6,042 nucleotides of DNA, taken from positions 1-6,042 of the forward strand of contig JAFGJC010000284.1 of NCBI GenBank assembly GCA_016929305.1, in the 5' to 3' direction. This document shows positions 1 to 6,042 of this stretch, one piece after another. Within the stretch, counting starts at the first letter, position 1, and every line of letters starts with the position of its first letter. The position numbers and the translations under genes were made by a program. The DNA is from a candidate division CSSED10-310 bacterium (lineage in GTDB: Bacteria > CSSED10-310 > JAFGJC01). The notes under the pieces were generated by a model, which saw only the letters and a program-made list of their open reading frames with translations, was not told where the DNA came from and did no database searches.

Positions 1-134
1 CGGAATTGCTGAGCTTCTTCCTGGAATTTGGGAAAACTGATTCGCAGAACCAATTCAATAAGACCTAAAAGTAAACAGGCGAAAAGAAGAGCGTACAGCT
101 TGTGTCTTAATGGAATTTTCTTTTTCTTTTTCAT
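1..134 (-). CDS. N-terminus of a membrane-anchored protein, cut by window edge (possibly SGNH/GDSL-hydrolase-like)
   Basis: On the minus strand an ATG at 134-132 opens a frame that runs without a stop off the left edge (44 codons plus two bases). The peptide begins MKKKKKIPLRHKLYALLFAC, continues with a leucine-rich stretch to about residue 32 (ending ELVLRI), then turns polar. This is a classic positively charged N-terminus followed by one signal-anchor helix. A short helix ending in E-L-x-L-R-I/L is often seen at the start of membrane-anchored SGNH/GDSL hydrolases. That resemblance is only suggestive, because the catalytic blocks would lie outside the window. No clear SD precedes the ATG, and the frame upstream has no better start. 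The gene lies 52 bases after the VWA stop on the same strand, with no terminator hairpin seen between, so co-transcription is plausible. The T-rich plus-strand run at 119-131 is simply the lysine codons. Confidence 0.6.
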   Translation of the reverse strand, partial: MKKKKKIPLRHKLYALLFACLLLGLIELVLRISFPKFQEEAQQF

Positions 135-186
135 TATTTCAGAAATCGTGGATTTTGACAGGCAGCGGGATATTATCGAAAACTTG

Positions 187-945
187 TTATGGAGTTTTTG
201 TACTGGTCGGTTCCGCTACAATCGTAGGTTTCGGTGTTGGTTCAGCAGAAACCGATGTTCTTGACTGAATGTTTATTGCGTTAAGAAGAGCATTTGTCAA
301 ATCATCGTGTGTTTTCGCATTCGCAAATGTTCCTCCACCAACTTCCGCAGCTTTCTTTAGTTTTTCTTCGGTTGCTTGAGACAGCTGAATACCGACGAAA
401 TGAACGGCATCTACCGCAGTTCTTTCATTTTTTATGAAATTGACAGCCTGAACAACATCTTCACCACATTCATCATCGGTGGAAGTGATCACGACGAGAA
501 AATTATATGGTGCCTTGTAAGTCCTGGGATAATCATTGACAGCATTTTGTATGGCTTGAGATAAGGTTGCTTTTCCTTTAGGTCTGAGTCCATCGATGAC
601 ACCGCTTAGCGTTATGGGATCGAACCATTCAACTGGTGTAGCAAGACGAGTGTCAAGGCAGTCTTTCAATTTCAATAAACTCTTGTCCCCAAACACTCTG
701 ATCCCAAAATGAAGTCCCCATTCCGGTTTTTCGCTGACTTTTTTCAGCACTTGCTTGAAACTTTTTCTAACTACATCAATCCGCTGAACTTTATCCCAGT
801 ATTTGTTCATGTTATTCGAACAATCAATAACGACAAGAATATTGTTAACCTCAATTTGCTCATCTTTTTCTTCGGCATAAACAGCTGAAAAAAGAAACAT
901 AATCAGCGAGATAGAAACAAATAAAATTTGCTTTTTTATCATCAT
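187..945 (-). CDS. Exported von Willebrand factor A-type domain protein
   Basis: A 252-residue protein with a predicted signal peptide: MMIKKQ, a hydrophobic core to about residue 20, and a likely signal peptidase I site after VYA (residue 24). A VWA fold follows. The first metal-site (MIDAS) segment is VVIDCSNNM (D41, S43), the threonine segment is GKATLSQAI (T127), and the third acidic segment is ITSTDDEC (D157/D158). VWA domains bind a divalent metal through DxSxS plus Thr and Asp, and usually mediate protein-protein contacts. Here the last Ser of DxSxS is Asn (N45), so metal binding may be altered. The tail from about residue 234 is rich in Pro and Thr (AEPTPKPT, AEPTSTKTP), like a disordered spacer or cell-envelope linker. 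C97 and C160 could pair if the protein is periplasmic. Two ATGs are adjacent at 945 and 942; the SD spacing suits 942 slightly better, a difference of one residue. The partner is unknown. Confidence 0.85.
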   Translation of the reverse strand: MMIKKQILFVSISLIMFLFSAVYAEEKDEQIEVNNILVVIDCSNNMNKYWDKVQRIDVVRKSFKQVLKKVSEKPEWGLHFGIRVFGDKSLLKLKDCLDTRLATPVEWFDPITLSGVIDGLRPKGKATLSQAIQNAVNDYPRTYKAPYNFLVVITSTDDECGEDVVQAVNFIKNERTAVDAVHFVGIQLSQATEEKLKKAAEVGGGTFANAKTHDDLTNALLNAINIQSRTSVSAEPTPKPTIVAEPTSTKTP

Positions 946-949
946 CTCG

Positions 950-956
950 ACCTCCC
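950..956 (-). promoter_or_regulatory. Strong ribosome binding site of the VWA gene
   Basis: The minus strand reads GGGAGGT, 4 bases before the ATG at 945 and 7 bases before the second ATG at 942. It is one of the best SD matches in the window. The spacing marginally favours initiation at the second ATG. Confidence 0.75.
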
Positions 957-1004
957 GAATCCACCAGATCGCTTCAAATTCCGACTCGTTAATCAGTAAC
1001 CCTT

Positions 1005-1032
1005 ATTATGTCACAAACAAAAATAAATGCAA
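1005..1032 (-). promoter_or_regulatory. Weak sigma70-like promoter candidate before the VWA gene
   Basis: In the 92-base gap between the radical SAM stop and the VWA start, the minus strand has TTGCAT (1032-1027) and, after 16 bases, CATAAT (1010-1005). The -10 matches the consensus at 5 of 6 positions but the -35 at only 3 of 6. The gap shows no convincing terminator hairpin; GTTA/TAAC around 991-1003 is too short. The VWA gene could therefore be transcribed from here or by read-through from the radical SAM gene. Confidence 0.2.
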
Positions 1033-1037
1033 AGGAC

Positions 1038-2576
1038 TTAGACGTTCGATTTCGATAACTTTTTGCGATGGGATACAACGCGCTTTATCCGTACAATCCC
1101 ACGCTGCGTCACAGATACTAGAGTAAAACTGATCTTTATAATCAACTTTGCCCATTTGCTGTTCATATCAATGAAACATGGCCGATTTAAAAGTTCCAAT
1201 ATTTTTTTGGGTATCCATGGAATATCTGCAAGAAAGAAAATTAAATTCACTGGTTTCGGTTCAAGGGCGCCAAAATTTTTCTGAAAGACATCCACATTAT
1301 TTCGGTCAAATCGATCTTCCTTTATGGCTTTTTCATAAAGTTCCGTTCCAGGATAAAACACAAGAGAAGATACTTTGATTCCCCTGGGTTTAGGTATCTT
1401 GAATATTAAATTCAATGTGCTGTGTAAATCTTCATTCGTTTCCCATGGATTATCAACAATAAAATGATAGTCCGGTGGCATAATTTTTCCGGTTTTTTCT
1501 TTTAGCATTTTGCATGTTTCGAGAATACGATCATTGGATACGTTTCGCCGGTAAAGCCGTTTTGTCAGATCACTCCCACTCTGTATGCCGACTTCAGCAT
1601 ATCGCAGCCCTGCATCAACTAAAACATCAAGTTTGCGCTGGGATAACGTCAAGGGACTGAATTGTGCTGAAAAAGGTAATTGTATTTCTTTTTTGTAGAG
1701 TTGAGCAAAAGATTCGATGCAGTCATCAGATGCTTCGGAAAAGGAATCGTCCGAAAATGCGATTGCATCAATAAAATCAAGCTCCTTTCGTACCTTCTGT
1801 ATTTCCTGAACTAGATTTTCCGGTGATCGGCGGCGCATTTGCTTCTGTCCTTTGTATAAATCGTGGATCATGCTTTCACAGCAATAGGCGCAATTATACG
1901 GACACCCTCGACTCATGAAGGTTTGATAATGATGATGCGGCGTAATACGACTCAGCGGACCCATTAAAGATAATCGAATTGCTGCATCGCGGTCTAAAAT
2001 TAAAAGATCGTTATGGTCAGGATTTGCTACGTAGTGCTTATTGAGTCTATAATCCAGAAACGGCAAATCATCCAGATTTTGAATAAGTTGAAATAAAGGA
2101 TTTTTGAAAATAATTCCATTGTTAAGATATGCCAAATTAGGTGTGTCGAAAACACCTGATTGTTCTTTTAATTTGCCTATCAAATCCGATAAGGTTCTTT
2201 CTCCCTCGCCAATACAGACAAAATCTGCGTGTTCTAGGGAGTTTTCGACAAAACCCATTGCATGATATCCACCCCAGATGACTGGAATTTTGGTTTTTTC
2301 TTTGATGAAATGAGTTAATTGTACAGCGTATCGATAGTAATAAGACAAAACAGAAATACCAATTAAATCGGATCCTTTGCAAAGATTTGCGATAGCATTA
2401 AGTAGTCTGTTTCCATATAACGGTCGATGCTGTGTTCCCGCTGTCATCCGTTCAATCATCGGAGGTATGAAGATGATTGTGCAATCAATGCCTTTACTTT
2501 CCAGATAAGCGGAAAGACCGCGAATACCCAAGGCTCGTGTGTCAGGACAGGAAATTTCAATTAAGGTCAGCTTCAT
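1038..2576 (-). CDS. B12-binding-type radical SAM protein
   Basis: A 512-residue cytoplasmic protein. Residues 1-135 look like the Rossmann-type B12-binding domain found before many radical SAM domains: an opening LIEISCPDTRALGIRGLSAYL, then WGGYH (GG at 102-103) and ADFVCIGEGE (GEGE at 123-126). The base-on cobalamin motif DxHxxG is absent, as is common in this superfamily. The radical SAM core follows with RGCPYNCAYC; C225, C229 and C232 form the CxxxCxxC motif that holds the 4Fe-4S cluster and SAM. GIQSG at 330-334 fits a later core-strand motif. The last 70 or so residues form a hydrophobic then very basic tail (KRVVSHRKKLSKSNV). Family members do radical methylations and rearrangements; the substrate is not readable here. 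An in-frame TTG at 2591 lies within the SD, so ATG 2576 is chosen. The gene is divergent from the Memo/AMMECR1 gene and upstream of the VWA gene. Confidence 0.9.
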   Translation of the reverse strand: MKLTLIEISCPDTRALGIRGLSAYLESKGIDCTIIFIPPMIERMTAGTQHRPLYGNRLLNAIANLCKGSDLIGISVLSYYYRYAVQLTHFIKEKTKIPVIWGGYHAMGFVENSLEHADFVCIGEGERTLSDLIGKLKEQSGVFDTPNLAYLNNGIIFKNPLFQLIQNLDDLPFLDYRLNKHYVANPDHNDLLILDRDAAIRLSLMGPLSRITPHHHYQTFMSRGCPYNCAYCCESMIHDLYKGQKQMRRRSPENLVQEIQKVRKELDFIDAIAFSDDSFSEASDDCIESFAQLYKKEIQLPFSAQFSPLTLSQRKLDVLVDAGLRYAEVGIQSGSDLTKRLYRRNVSNDRILETCKMLKEKTGKIMPPDYHFIVDNPWETNEDLHSTLNLIFKIPKPRGIKVSSLVFYPGTELYEKAIKEDRFDRNNVDVFQKNFGALEPKPVNLIFFLADIPWIPKKILELLNRPCFIDMNSKWAKLIIKISFTLVSVTQRGIVRIKRVVSHRKKLSKSNV

Positions 2577-2584
2577 CAGGCTTA

Positions 2585-2589
2585 CTCCC
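2585..2589 (-). promoter_or_regulatory. Ribosome binding site that fixes the radical SAM start at 2576
   Basis: GGGAG on the minus strand lies 8 bases before ATG 2576. The alternative TTG codon at 2591-2589 overlaps this SD and has none of its own, so the longer version with five extra residues is unlikely. Confidence 0.7.
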
Positions 2590-2641
2590 AAGGGTGCAGA
2601 TTAATTCGTAAAACCCAATAAGTCCAGGCAGGAGTAGAATT

Positions 2642-2688
2642 TTGACACCAGGAATGGACTCAACACTTACATTTGTTTATGGTATGAT
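2642..2688 (+). promoter_or_regulatory. Candidate promoter of the Memo/AMMECR1 gene
   Basis: Two overlapping possibilities lie in the 132-base divergent gap. One is an extended -10, TGGTATGAT (2680-2688), with a 4/6 -35 TCAACA at 2660-2665 and a 17-base spacer. This would give a very short leader that starts next to the SD. The other is a perfect -35 TTGACA at 2642-2647, but its best downstream -10 (TTACAT, 2667-2672, spacer 19) is poor. The first is preferred. I found no convincing promoter for the divergent radical SAM gene and no clear operator palindrome in this gap. Confidence 0.35.
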
Positions 2689-2695
2689 TGATAAA

Positions 2696-2700
2696 AGAGG
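2696..2700 (+). promoter_or_regulatory. Ribosome binding site that fixes the Memo/AMMECR1 start at 2709
   Basis: AGAGG lies 8 bases before the ATG at 2709. An in-frame TTG at 2688 lies upstream of this SD and would place a charged segment in front of the signal peptide. An ATG at 2704 is out of frame and stops within two codons. Confidence 0.7.
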
Positions 2701-2708
2701 TTAATGAA

Positions 2709-4253
2709 ATGACAAATAAACTATTTCAGGGGGCGATTTTACTCATGATATTAGTGGTACCATTTTGGAAAGCATCGGCCGGTTCAGACAATATTCGACA
2801 GTCGATACTTGCCGGTTCGTGGTATCCGGGAGATGCAGAGACATTGTCACAGGATATCCAAAACTATTTTGACAAGGTTGATTTACCGCCCATTCAAGGT
2901 AAATTGCATGGTTTTATTGCACCTCATGCAGGCTATATCTATTCCGCACCTGTCGCAGCGTACAGTTATGCTCTAGTTCGCAACGCATCCTATGATCTGG
3001 TGGTGATTATTGGGAATTCACATCGGGTTGGTTTTTCTGGAGCAGCGATAGATGATGTATCAAAATATATCACTCCTCTTGGAGAAGTGCCGGTAGATAA
3101 CGAAACAGCTTCCAAACTGGCTTCCGATACACATCAGGTTAGAATCGATGGGAAACCTCACAGACCCGAACATTCCATTGAAATTCAAGTTCCATTTCTG
3201 CAAAAAGCCTTAAAACCCGGATTTAAAATTTTACCAATTCTATTCGGGTATGATCCCGGAAAATCTTATTCTTTTCTCATAACGCAACTTCCTAAAGCCA
3301 CAGCTGATAAGAAGGTTTTGTTTATAGCCAGCACTGATTTAACACATTTCCCCAAATACGAAGATGCATGTCGAATCGACAAAAAAACTGTTGAGGCGAT
3401 AGCCTCTTTGGATGTTTCTAAATTGGATAAACTTGAAAATGAGGAAATGTCAAAGGGATATCATGGCCTTGATTGTGTACTCTGCGGCTCAACTGCCGTA
3501 AAAGCGGTTATGGAAATTACAAAGAAACTCGGCGCGGATAAAGGTGTTGTGTTGAAGGTTGCCAATTCAGGCGATGTGAGCATTGGGGATAAACACCGGG
3601 TTGTTGGTTACGGATCTGTTGCATTTTTGGAATCGGAAAAGGATGCGGATCAATCCGAATCCTCAAAGACGTCAAACGATCACCTTACGCAGACGCAGAA
3701 ATCTTATCTTCTGGGTTTATCACGTTATATATTGGATTATTATGTGACAACGGGTGATAAACCGGATGTTCATCTACCCAGGGATACTGTATATCTTCAA
3801 GATAGAGGTGTATTTGTTACACTCAAAATTGATGATCAACTGCGTGGATGTATTGGATACATCCAACCGCAAACATCGTTGTTCGATGCGGTTGTGACGA
3901 ATACAATTAATTCATGTTCAAGGGATCCGAGATTTCGGCCTGTTAAAAAAGAGGAATTAGATTCAATAGATATTGAGATTTCCGTTCTTACTCCCCCCCG
4001 TAAAATTGACAGTTATAAAGAGATTGAGATTGGACGTCATGGCGTTGTCCTCAAAAAGGGATTTCATCAAGCTGTGTTTTTACCCCAAGTTGCACCCGAA
4101 CAAGGCTGGGATAGAGAAGAAACACTCCAGTATCTATCGTTAAAAGCTGGTTTGGAAAGGGATGGATGGAAGCAAGGTGCTGAATTCGAGGTGTTTGAGG
4201 CAGAAGTGTTTGGTGAAAAGGAGATGGGACGGCAGACTTTTATGGAAAAATAA
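2709..4253 (+). CDS. Exported Memo-AMMECR1 fusion protein (AmmeMemoRadiSam proteins B and A in one chain)
   Basis: A 514-residue protein with three parts. Residues 1-24 form a signal peptide (MTNKLFQ, hydrophobic core, likely cut after ASA). Residues 30-308 are a Memo domain: APHAGYIYS (H73), GNSHRVGF (H105), EHSIEIQVPFL, STDLTHF (D210, H213) and LCGSTA (C259). H73, H105 and C259 line up with the metal-binding His/His/Cys of human MEMO1, and the fold is related to class III extradiol dioxygenases. A polar, Ser/Asp-rich linker follows (about 309-330). Residues 331-507 are an AMMECR1 domain with the hallmark LRGCIG (378-383), RDPRF (405-409) and a C-terminal VFLPQVAPEQGW block. Both domains look complete. 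Their biochemical role is unknown; in prokaryotes they co-occur with a radical SAM enzyme in the AmmeMemoRadiSam set. The signal peptide is notable because MEMO1 is cytosolic. The gene is divergent from a radical SAM gene, with DUF72 26 bases downstream. Confidence 0.92.
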   Translation: MTNKLFQGAILLMILVVPFWKASAGSDNIRQSILAGSWYPGDAETLSQDIQNYFDKVDLPPIQGKLHGFIAPHAGYIYSAPVAAYSYALVRNASYDLVVIIGNSHRVGFSGAAIDDVSKYITPLGEVPVDNETASKLASDTHQVRIDGKPHRPEHSIEIQVPFLQKALKPGFKILPILFGYDPGKSYSFLITQLPKATADKKVLFIASTDLTHFPKYEDACRIDKKTVEAIASLDVSKLDKLENEEMSKGYHGLDCVLCGSTAVKAVMEITKKLGADKGVVLKVANSGDVSIGDKHRVVGYGSVAFLESEKDADQSESSKTSNDHLTQTQKSYLLGLSRYILDYYVTTGDKPDVHLPRDTVYLQDRGVFVTLKIDDQLRGCIGYIQPQTSLFDAVVTNTINSCSRDPRFRPVKKEELDSIDIEISVLTPPRKIDSYKEIEIGRHGVVLKKGFHQAVFLPQVAPEQGWDREETLQYLSLKAGLERDGWKQGAEFEVFEAEVFGEKEMGRQTFMEK

Positions 4254-4279
4254 TTCAGGGTTTCCGCCAGAAGAATGCA

Positions 4280-5071
4280 TTGGAAGCAAATAAACCGCGA
4301 AGCGTAATTAACGTTGGCACATCTGGATACTCTTATCCCGACTGGAAAGGTCCTTTTTATCCTGATTCACTACCCAAAACCGAATATCTTGAATATTATT
4401 CGAGGTATTTCAACATCCTAGAATTGAATTTTTCTTTTTATCGATTGCCGGATGTAAAGCAGGTTTCCCGTTTACTCGATCGCATGAAAAAACAGTTCAC
4501 CTATTGTGTGAAGGCTCATCAATCATTTACTCACGGTGAGGGAACTAAGGATGATCTGAAAAAGAATTTTTCACTTGTGCGCCCGATGCATGAAAGCGGT
4601 GTCTTGGGAGCGATGCTTTTCCAATTCCCATTTCGATTTAAAAATACCGAAAAAAACTGGGAAAAACTTCGAATTATCAGCGATGAGAAGAAAGAAATAC
4701 CTGCTGTTATCGAATTCAGGGATCAATCTTGGATAATACCAGCAACTTTCGTGGGATTACGGCAACTTGGTTTGGGATTCTGTTGTTTGGATGGACCTAA
4801 TCTTCCAGATCTGCCCGGGCGAGTATCTGCGTTGACCAGTCCGATTGGTTATGTGAGGTTTCATGGAAGAAATGCGGAGAAATGGTGGAATCATACGCAT
4901 GCATGGGAACGCTACAGCTATCTTTACTCCGCCGGCCAACTCTATCGATGGGTACCAATTTTGAAATCATACGCAAAACAAGCCACCCAAATATATGTTT
5001 TTTTCAATAATCACTATCAAGGGCAAGCTGTTCGTAATGCTCAGCTTCTGATGGCATTTCTATCAGAATAG
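4280..5071 (+). CDS. DUF72 (YecE-like) family protein
   Basis: A 263-residue soluble protein covering the whole DUF72 family. The opening NVGTSGYSYPDWKGPFYP (11-28) is the family signature. It is followed by ELNFSFYRLP (48-57), KAHQSFTH (78-85), LFQFPFRF (113-120), VIEFRDQSW (143-151), YVRFHGRN (191-198) and a closing YVFFNNHYQGQAVRNAQLL (239-257). Structures in this family are TIM-barrel-like, with conserved aromatic, Asp/Glu and His residues lining a pocket, but no activity is agreed. The start is taken as TTG 4280, because no in-frame ATG lies between the upstream gene's end and the signature; the nearby ATG at 4275 is out of frame. Only a weak AGAAG precedes it. The 26-base gap after the Memo/AMMECR1 stop suggests one transcript, perhaps with translational coupling. 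No signal peptide is seen, so it acts in the cytoplasm while its upstream neighbour appears exported. Confidence 0.9.
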   Translation: MEANKPRSVINVGTSGYSYPDWKGPFYPDSLPKTEYLEYYSRYFNILELNFSFYRLPDVKQVSRLLDRMKKQFTYCVKAHQSFTHGEGTKDDLKKNFSLVRPMHESGVLGAMLFQFPFRFKNTEKNWEKLRIISDEKKEIPAVIEFRDQSWIIPATFVGLRQLGLGFCCLDGPNLPDLPGRVSALTSPIGYVRFHGRNAEKWWNHTHAWERYSYLYSAGQLYRWVPILKSYAKQATQIYVFFNNHYQGQAVRNAQLLMAFLSE

Positions 5072-5072
5072 G

Positions 5073-6042
5073 TTAATTTTCTTTGCGCAATGCAGCTAAC
5101 AGCAGTCGTATAAACAGGGGAATCATTATTTCCATCCGTCCAATGATTTCAAATCCTTCACCTCCATCCAAGGAGCCTCTGCGCACAACGTTCATTAACG
5201 GCCGATATTCCGAAAGATGATCAAAATTTGCTGTTGTATATTGCCTGAATGGTTTCTTATTAAGATTATTTGCACAAGTAGACGCTTTAACAAAAACTTC
5301 CGGTAAAACCACGGTAGAACCGATGTTAAGATGCACACCTCCATTTGCAAATAGCCGCATTATCGAAACAAACAGGCGAAAATCAGTAAATGTGGCTTCT
5401 CCCGTCGCTTTCCCATCCATGTCAGGATGCATATGTATGATATCAGTTCCTATGGCAACGTGAACCGTAACAGGAATATGCCGTTTCACGGCTTGGGCTA
5501 TGATACTGAATTCTTTGAAAGGAAGATCTTCGGACAGAATCTTTTTTCCAAGTGCTTGGCCAAAACCAAGGGATTGATTTGATGCATCGAAAACAGCCTG
5601 GTTGATAAAAGCACCCGTTTCTTCAGCCATGCCGAATGTGCCCTGCGAAATATGTCCAGCCATCTCTTCAGATGTTTCCCCTATCAACGCGATTTCGGTG
5701 TCGTGGATAGCGCCCGCACCGTTTGTCAGAATACATTGAACCACACCCTGGTCCATCATCTCAATGATCAAAGGTGATAAACCGTATTTGATAATATGTG
5801 GTCCCAAAGCCCATGTGACCGGTTTGCCAGAATCCTTTGAGTCAATAATTCGGTGAACGAGAACAGATAGACTTTCCGCAGCATTCGTTCGATGCTTTAT
5901 CGTAGGAAGTGATTCTAAAAATGTCATGAAACCGCTGTTTTTATCAGGTACTTTTGCAAAATCAGTAACCTTGACAAGATTCATGCGATCTCTGATTGAT
6001 ATTCGTTTTATCTGCGATAAATCTGCTGGTTGCGGTTCTCTC
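5073..6042 (-). CDS. Conserved protein of unknown function, possibly deoxyhypusine-synthase-like; 5' end outside window
   Basis: An ATG at 5984 would give 303 residues, but the same frame is open for 19 more codons to the window edge. Those codons read REPQPADLSQIKRISIRDR, a sensible protein N-terminus running into NLVKVTDFAKV. ATG 5984 also has only a weak SD, so the true start probably lies just outside. Counting from 5984, conserved-looking blocks are WALGPHIIKYGLSPLIIEMM (58-77), LTNGAGAIHDTEIAL (86-100), TFGMAEETG (116-124), VTVHVAIGTDIIHMHP (172-187), GGVHLNIGSTVVLPEVFVKA (215-234) and a hydrophobic C-terminus. The alternation of Gly-rich turns and hydrophobic strands suggests a Rossmann-like NAD-type fold. 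The block 58-100 vaguely recalls deoxyhypusine synthase, but that family's lysine motif is not seen. No signal peptide is visible. It converges on DUF72 with one base between stops, so it belongs to a separate transcript. Function unknown. Confidence 0.8.
   Translation of the reverse strand, partial: REPQPADLSQIKRISIRDRMNLVKVTDFAKVPDKNSGFMTFLESLPTIKHRTNAAESLSVLVHRIIDSKDSGKPVTWALGPHIIKYGLSPLIIEMMDQGVVQCILTNGAGAIHDTEIALIGETSEEMAGHISQGTFGMAEETGAFINQAVFDASNQSLGFGQALGKKILSEDLPFKEFSIIAQAVKRHIPVTVHVAIGTDIIHMHPDMDGKATGEATFTDFRLFVSIMRLFANGGVHLNIGSTVVLPEVFVKASTCANNLNKKPFRQYTTANFDHLSEYRPLMNVVRRGSLDGGEGFEIIGRMEIMIPLFIRLLLAALRKEN

Noticed and set aside
119..131. T-rich tract resembling a terminator tail on the plus strand
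   Set aside because: No hairpin precedes it. It is the complement of consecutive lysine codons at the start of the partial membrane protein.
28..264. Plus-strand open frame of 78 codons over the left end
   Set aside because: It overlaps the end of the VWA gene and the partial membrane protein gene on the other strand. Its product is Arg/Phe-rich with no recognisable pattern and no SD.
376..564. Plus-strand open frame inside the VWA gene
   Set aside because: It lies entirely antisense to a well-supported domain, with no SD and no family resemblance.
991..1003. Small inverted repeat GTTA/TAAC between the radical SAM and VWA genes
   Set aside because: The four-base-pair stem without a T-run is too weak for a terminator or an operator call.
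1063..1378. Two overlapping plus-strand frames antisense to the radical SAM C-terminus
   Set aside because: Low-complexity, unrecognisable products lying fully opposite the radical SAM gene.
2137..2382. Minus-strand frame of 81 codons within the radical SAM gene
   Set aside because: Same strand but a different frame through the B12-binding region. The real frame has all the conserved motifs.
3993..3999. Run of seven C within the AMMECR1 domain, a possible slippage or phase-variation site
   Set aside because: The frame is intact on both sides and the run encodes an ordinary Pro-Pro. A single short run in a conserved domain is weak evidence for phase variation.
4757..4939. Minus-strand frame opposite the DUF72 gene
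   Set aside because: It is antisense to conserved DUF72 blocks and has no independent support.

Overview
The window carries six protein-coding genes, two of them cut by its ends. I found no RNA gene, mobile element, CRISPR array or extended repeat. The DNA is moderately AT-rich by eye. Shine-Dalgarno (SD) sequences, signal peptides and the gene families point to a Gram-negative-type environmental bacterium. An AMMECR1/Memo protein, a cobalamin-type radical SAM protein and a DHS-like conserved hypothetical together would fit a Desulfobacterota- or KSB1/Planctomycetes-like lineage, but the sequence does not settle the taxonomy.

Left block, minus strand (1-2576). Read in transcription order, it holds a B12-binding-type radical SAM protein (2576-1038), an exported von Willebrand A-type protein with a Pro/Thr-rich tail (945-187), and the first 44 codons of a membrane-anchored protein that leaves the window at base 1. 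Gaps are 92 and 52 bases, so the three could share a transcript, although a weak promoter candidate lies before the VWA gene.

Right block, plus strand (2709-5071). Starting 132 bases from the radical SAM start, and divergent from it, is a single-chain fusion of Memo and AMMECR1 domains behind a signal peptide. It is followed after 26 bases by a DUF72 protein. The Memo/AMMECR1 fusion beside a radical SAM gene recalls the AmmeMemoRadiSam triad of unknown function. Here, however, the fusion appears exported and the radical SAM neighbour has a cobalamin-binding-type N-terminus. This is the most interesting part of the window.

Right end, minus strand (5073-6042). A conserved protein of unknown function, possibly distantly deoxyhypusine-synthase-like, converges on the DUF72 gene with one base between the stop codons. 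Its frame stays open to the window edge and reads like protein, so the first in-window ATG (5984) is probably internal.

Three starts were moved or questioned. The radical SAM start is placed at ATG 2576 and the fusion start at ATG 2709, each because a good SD sits 8 bases upstream. The last gene is treated as 5'-truncated.
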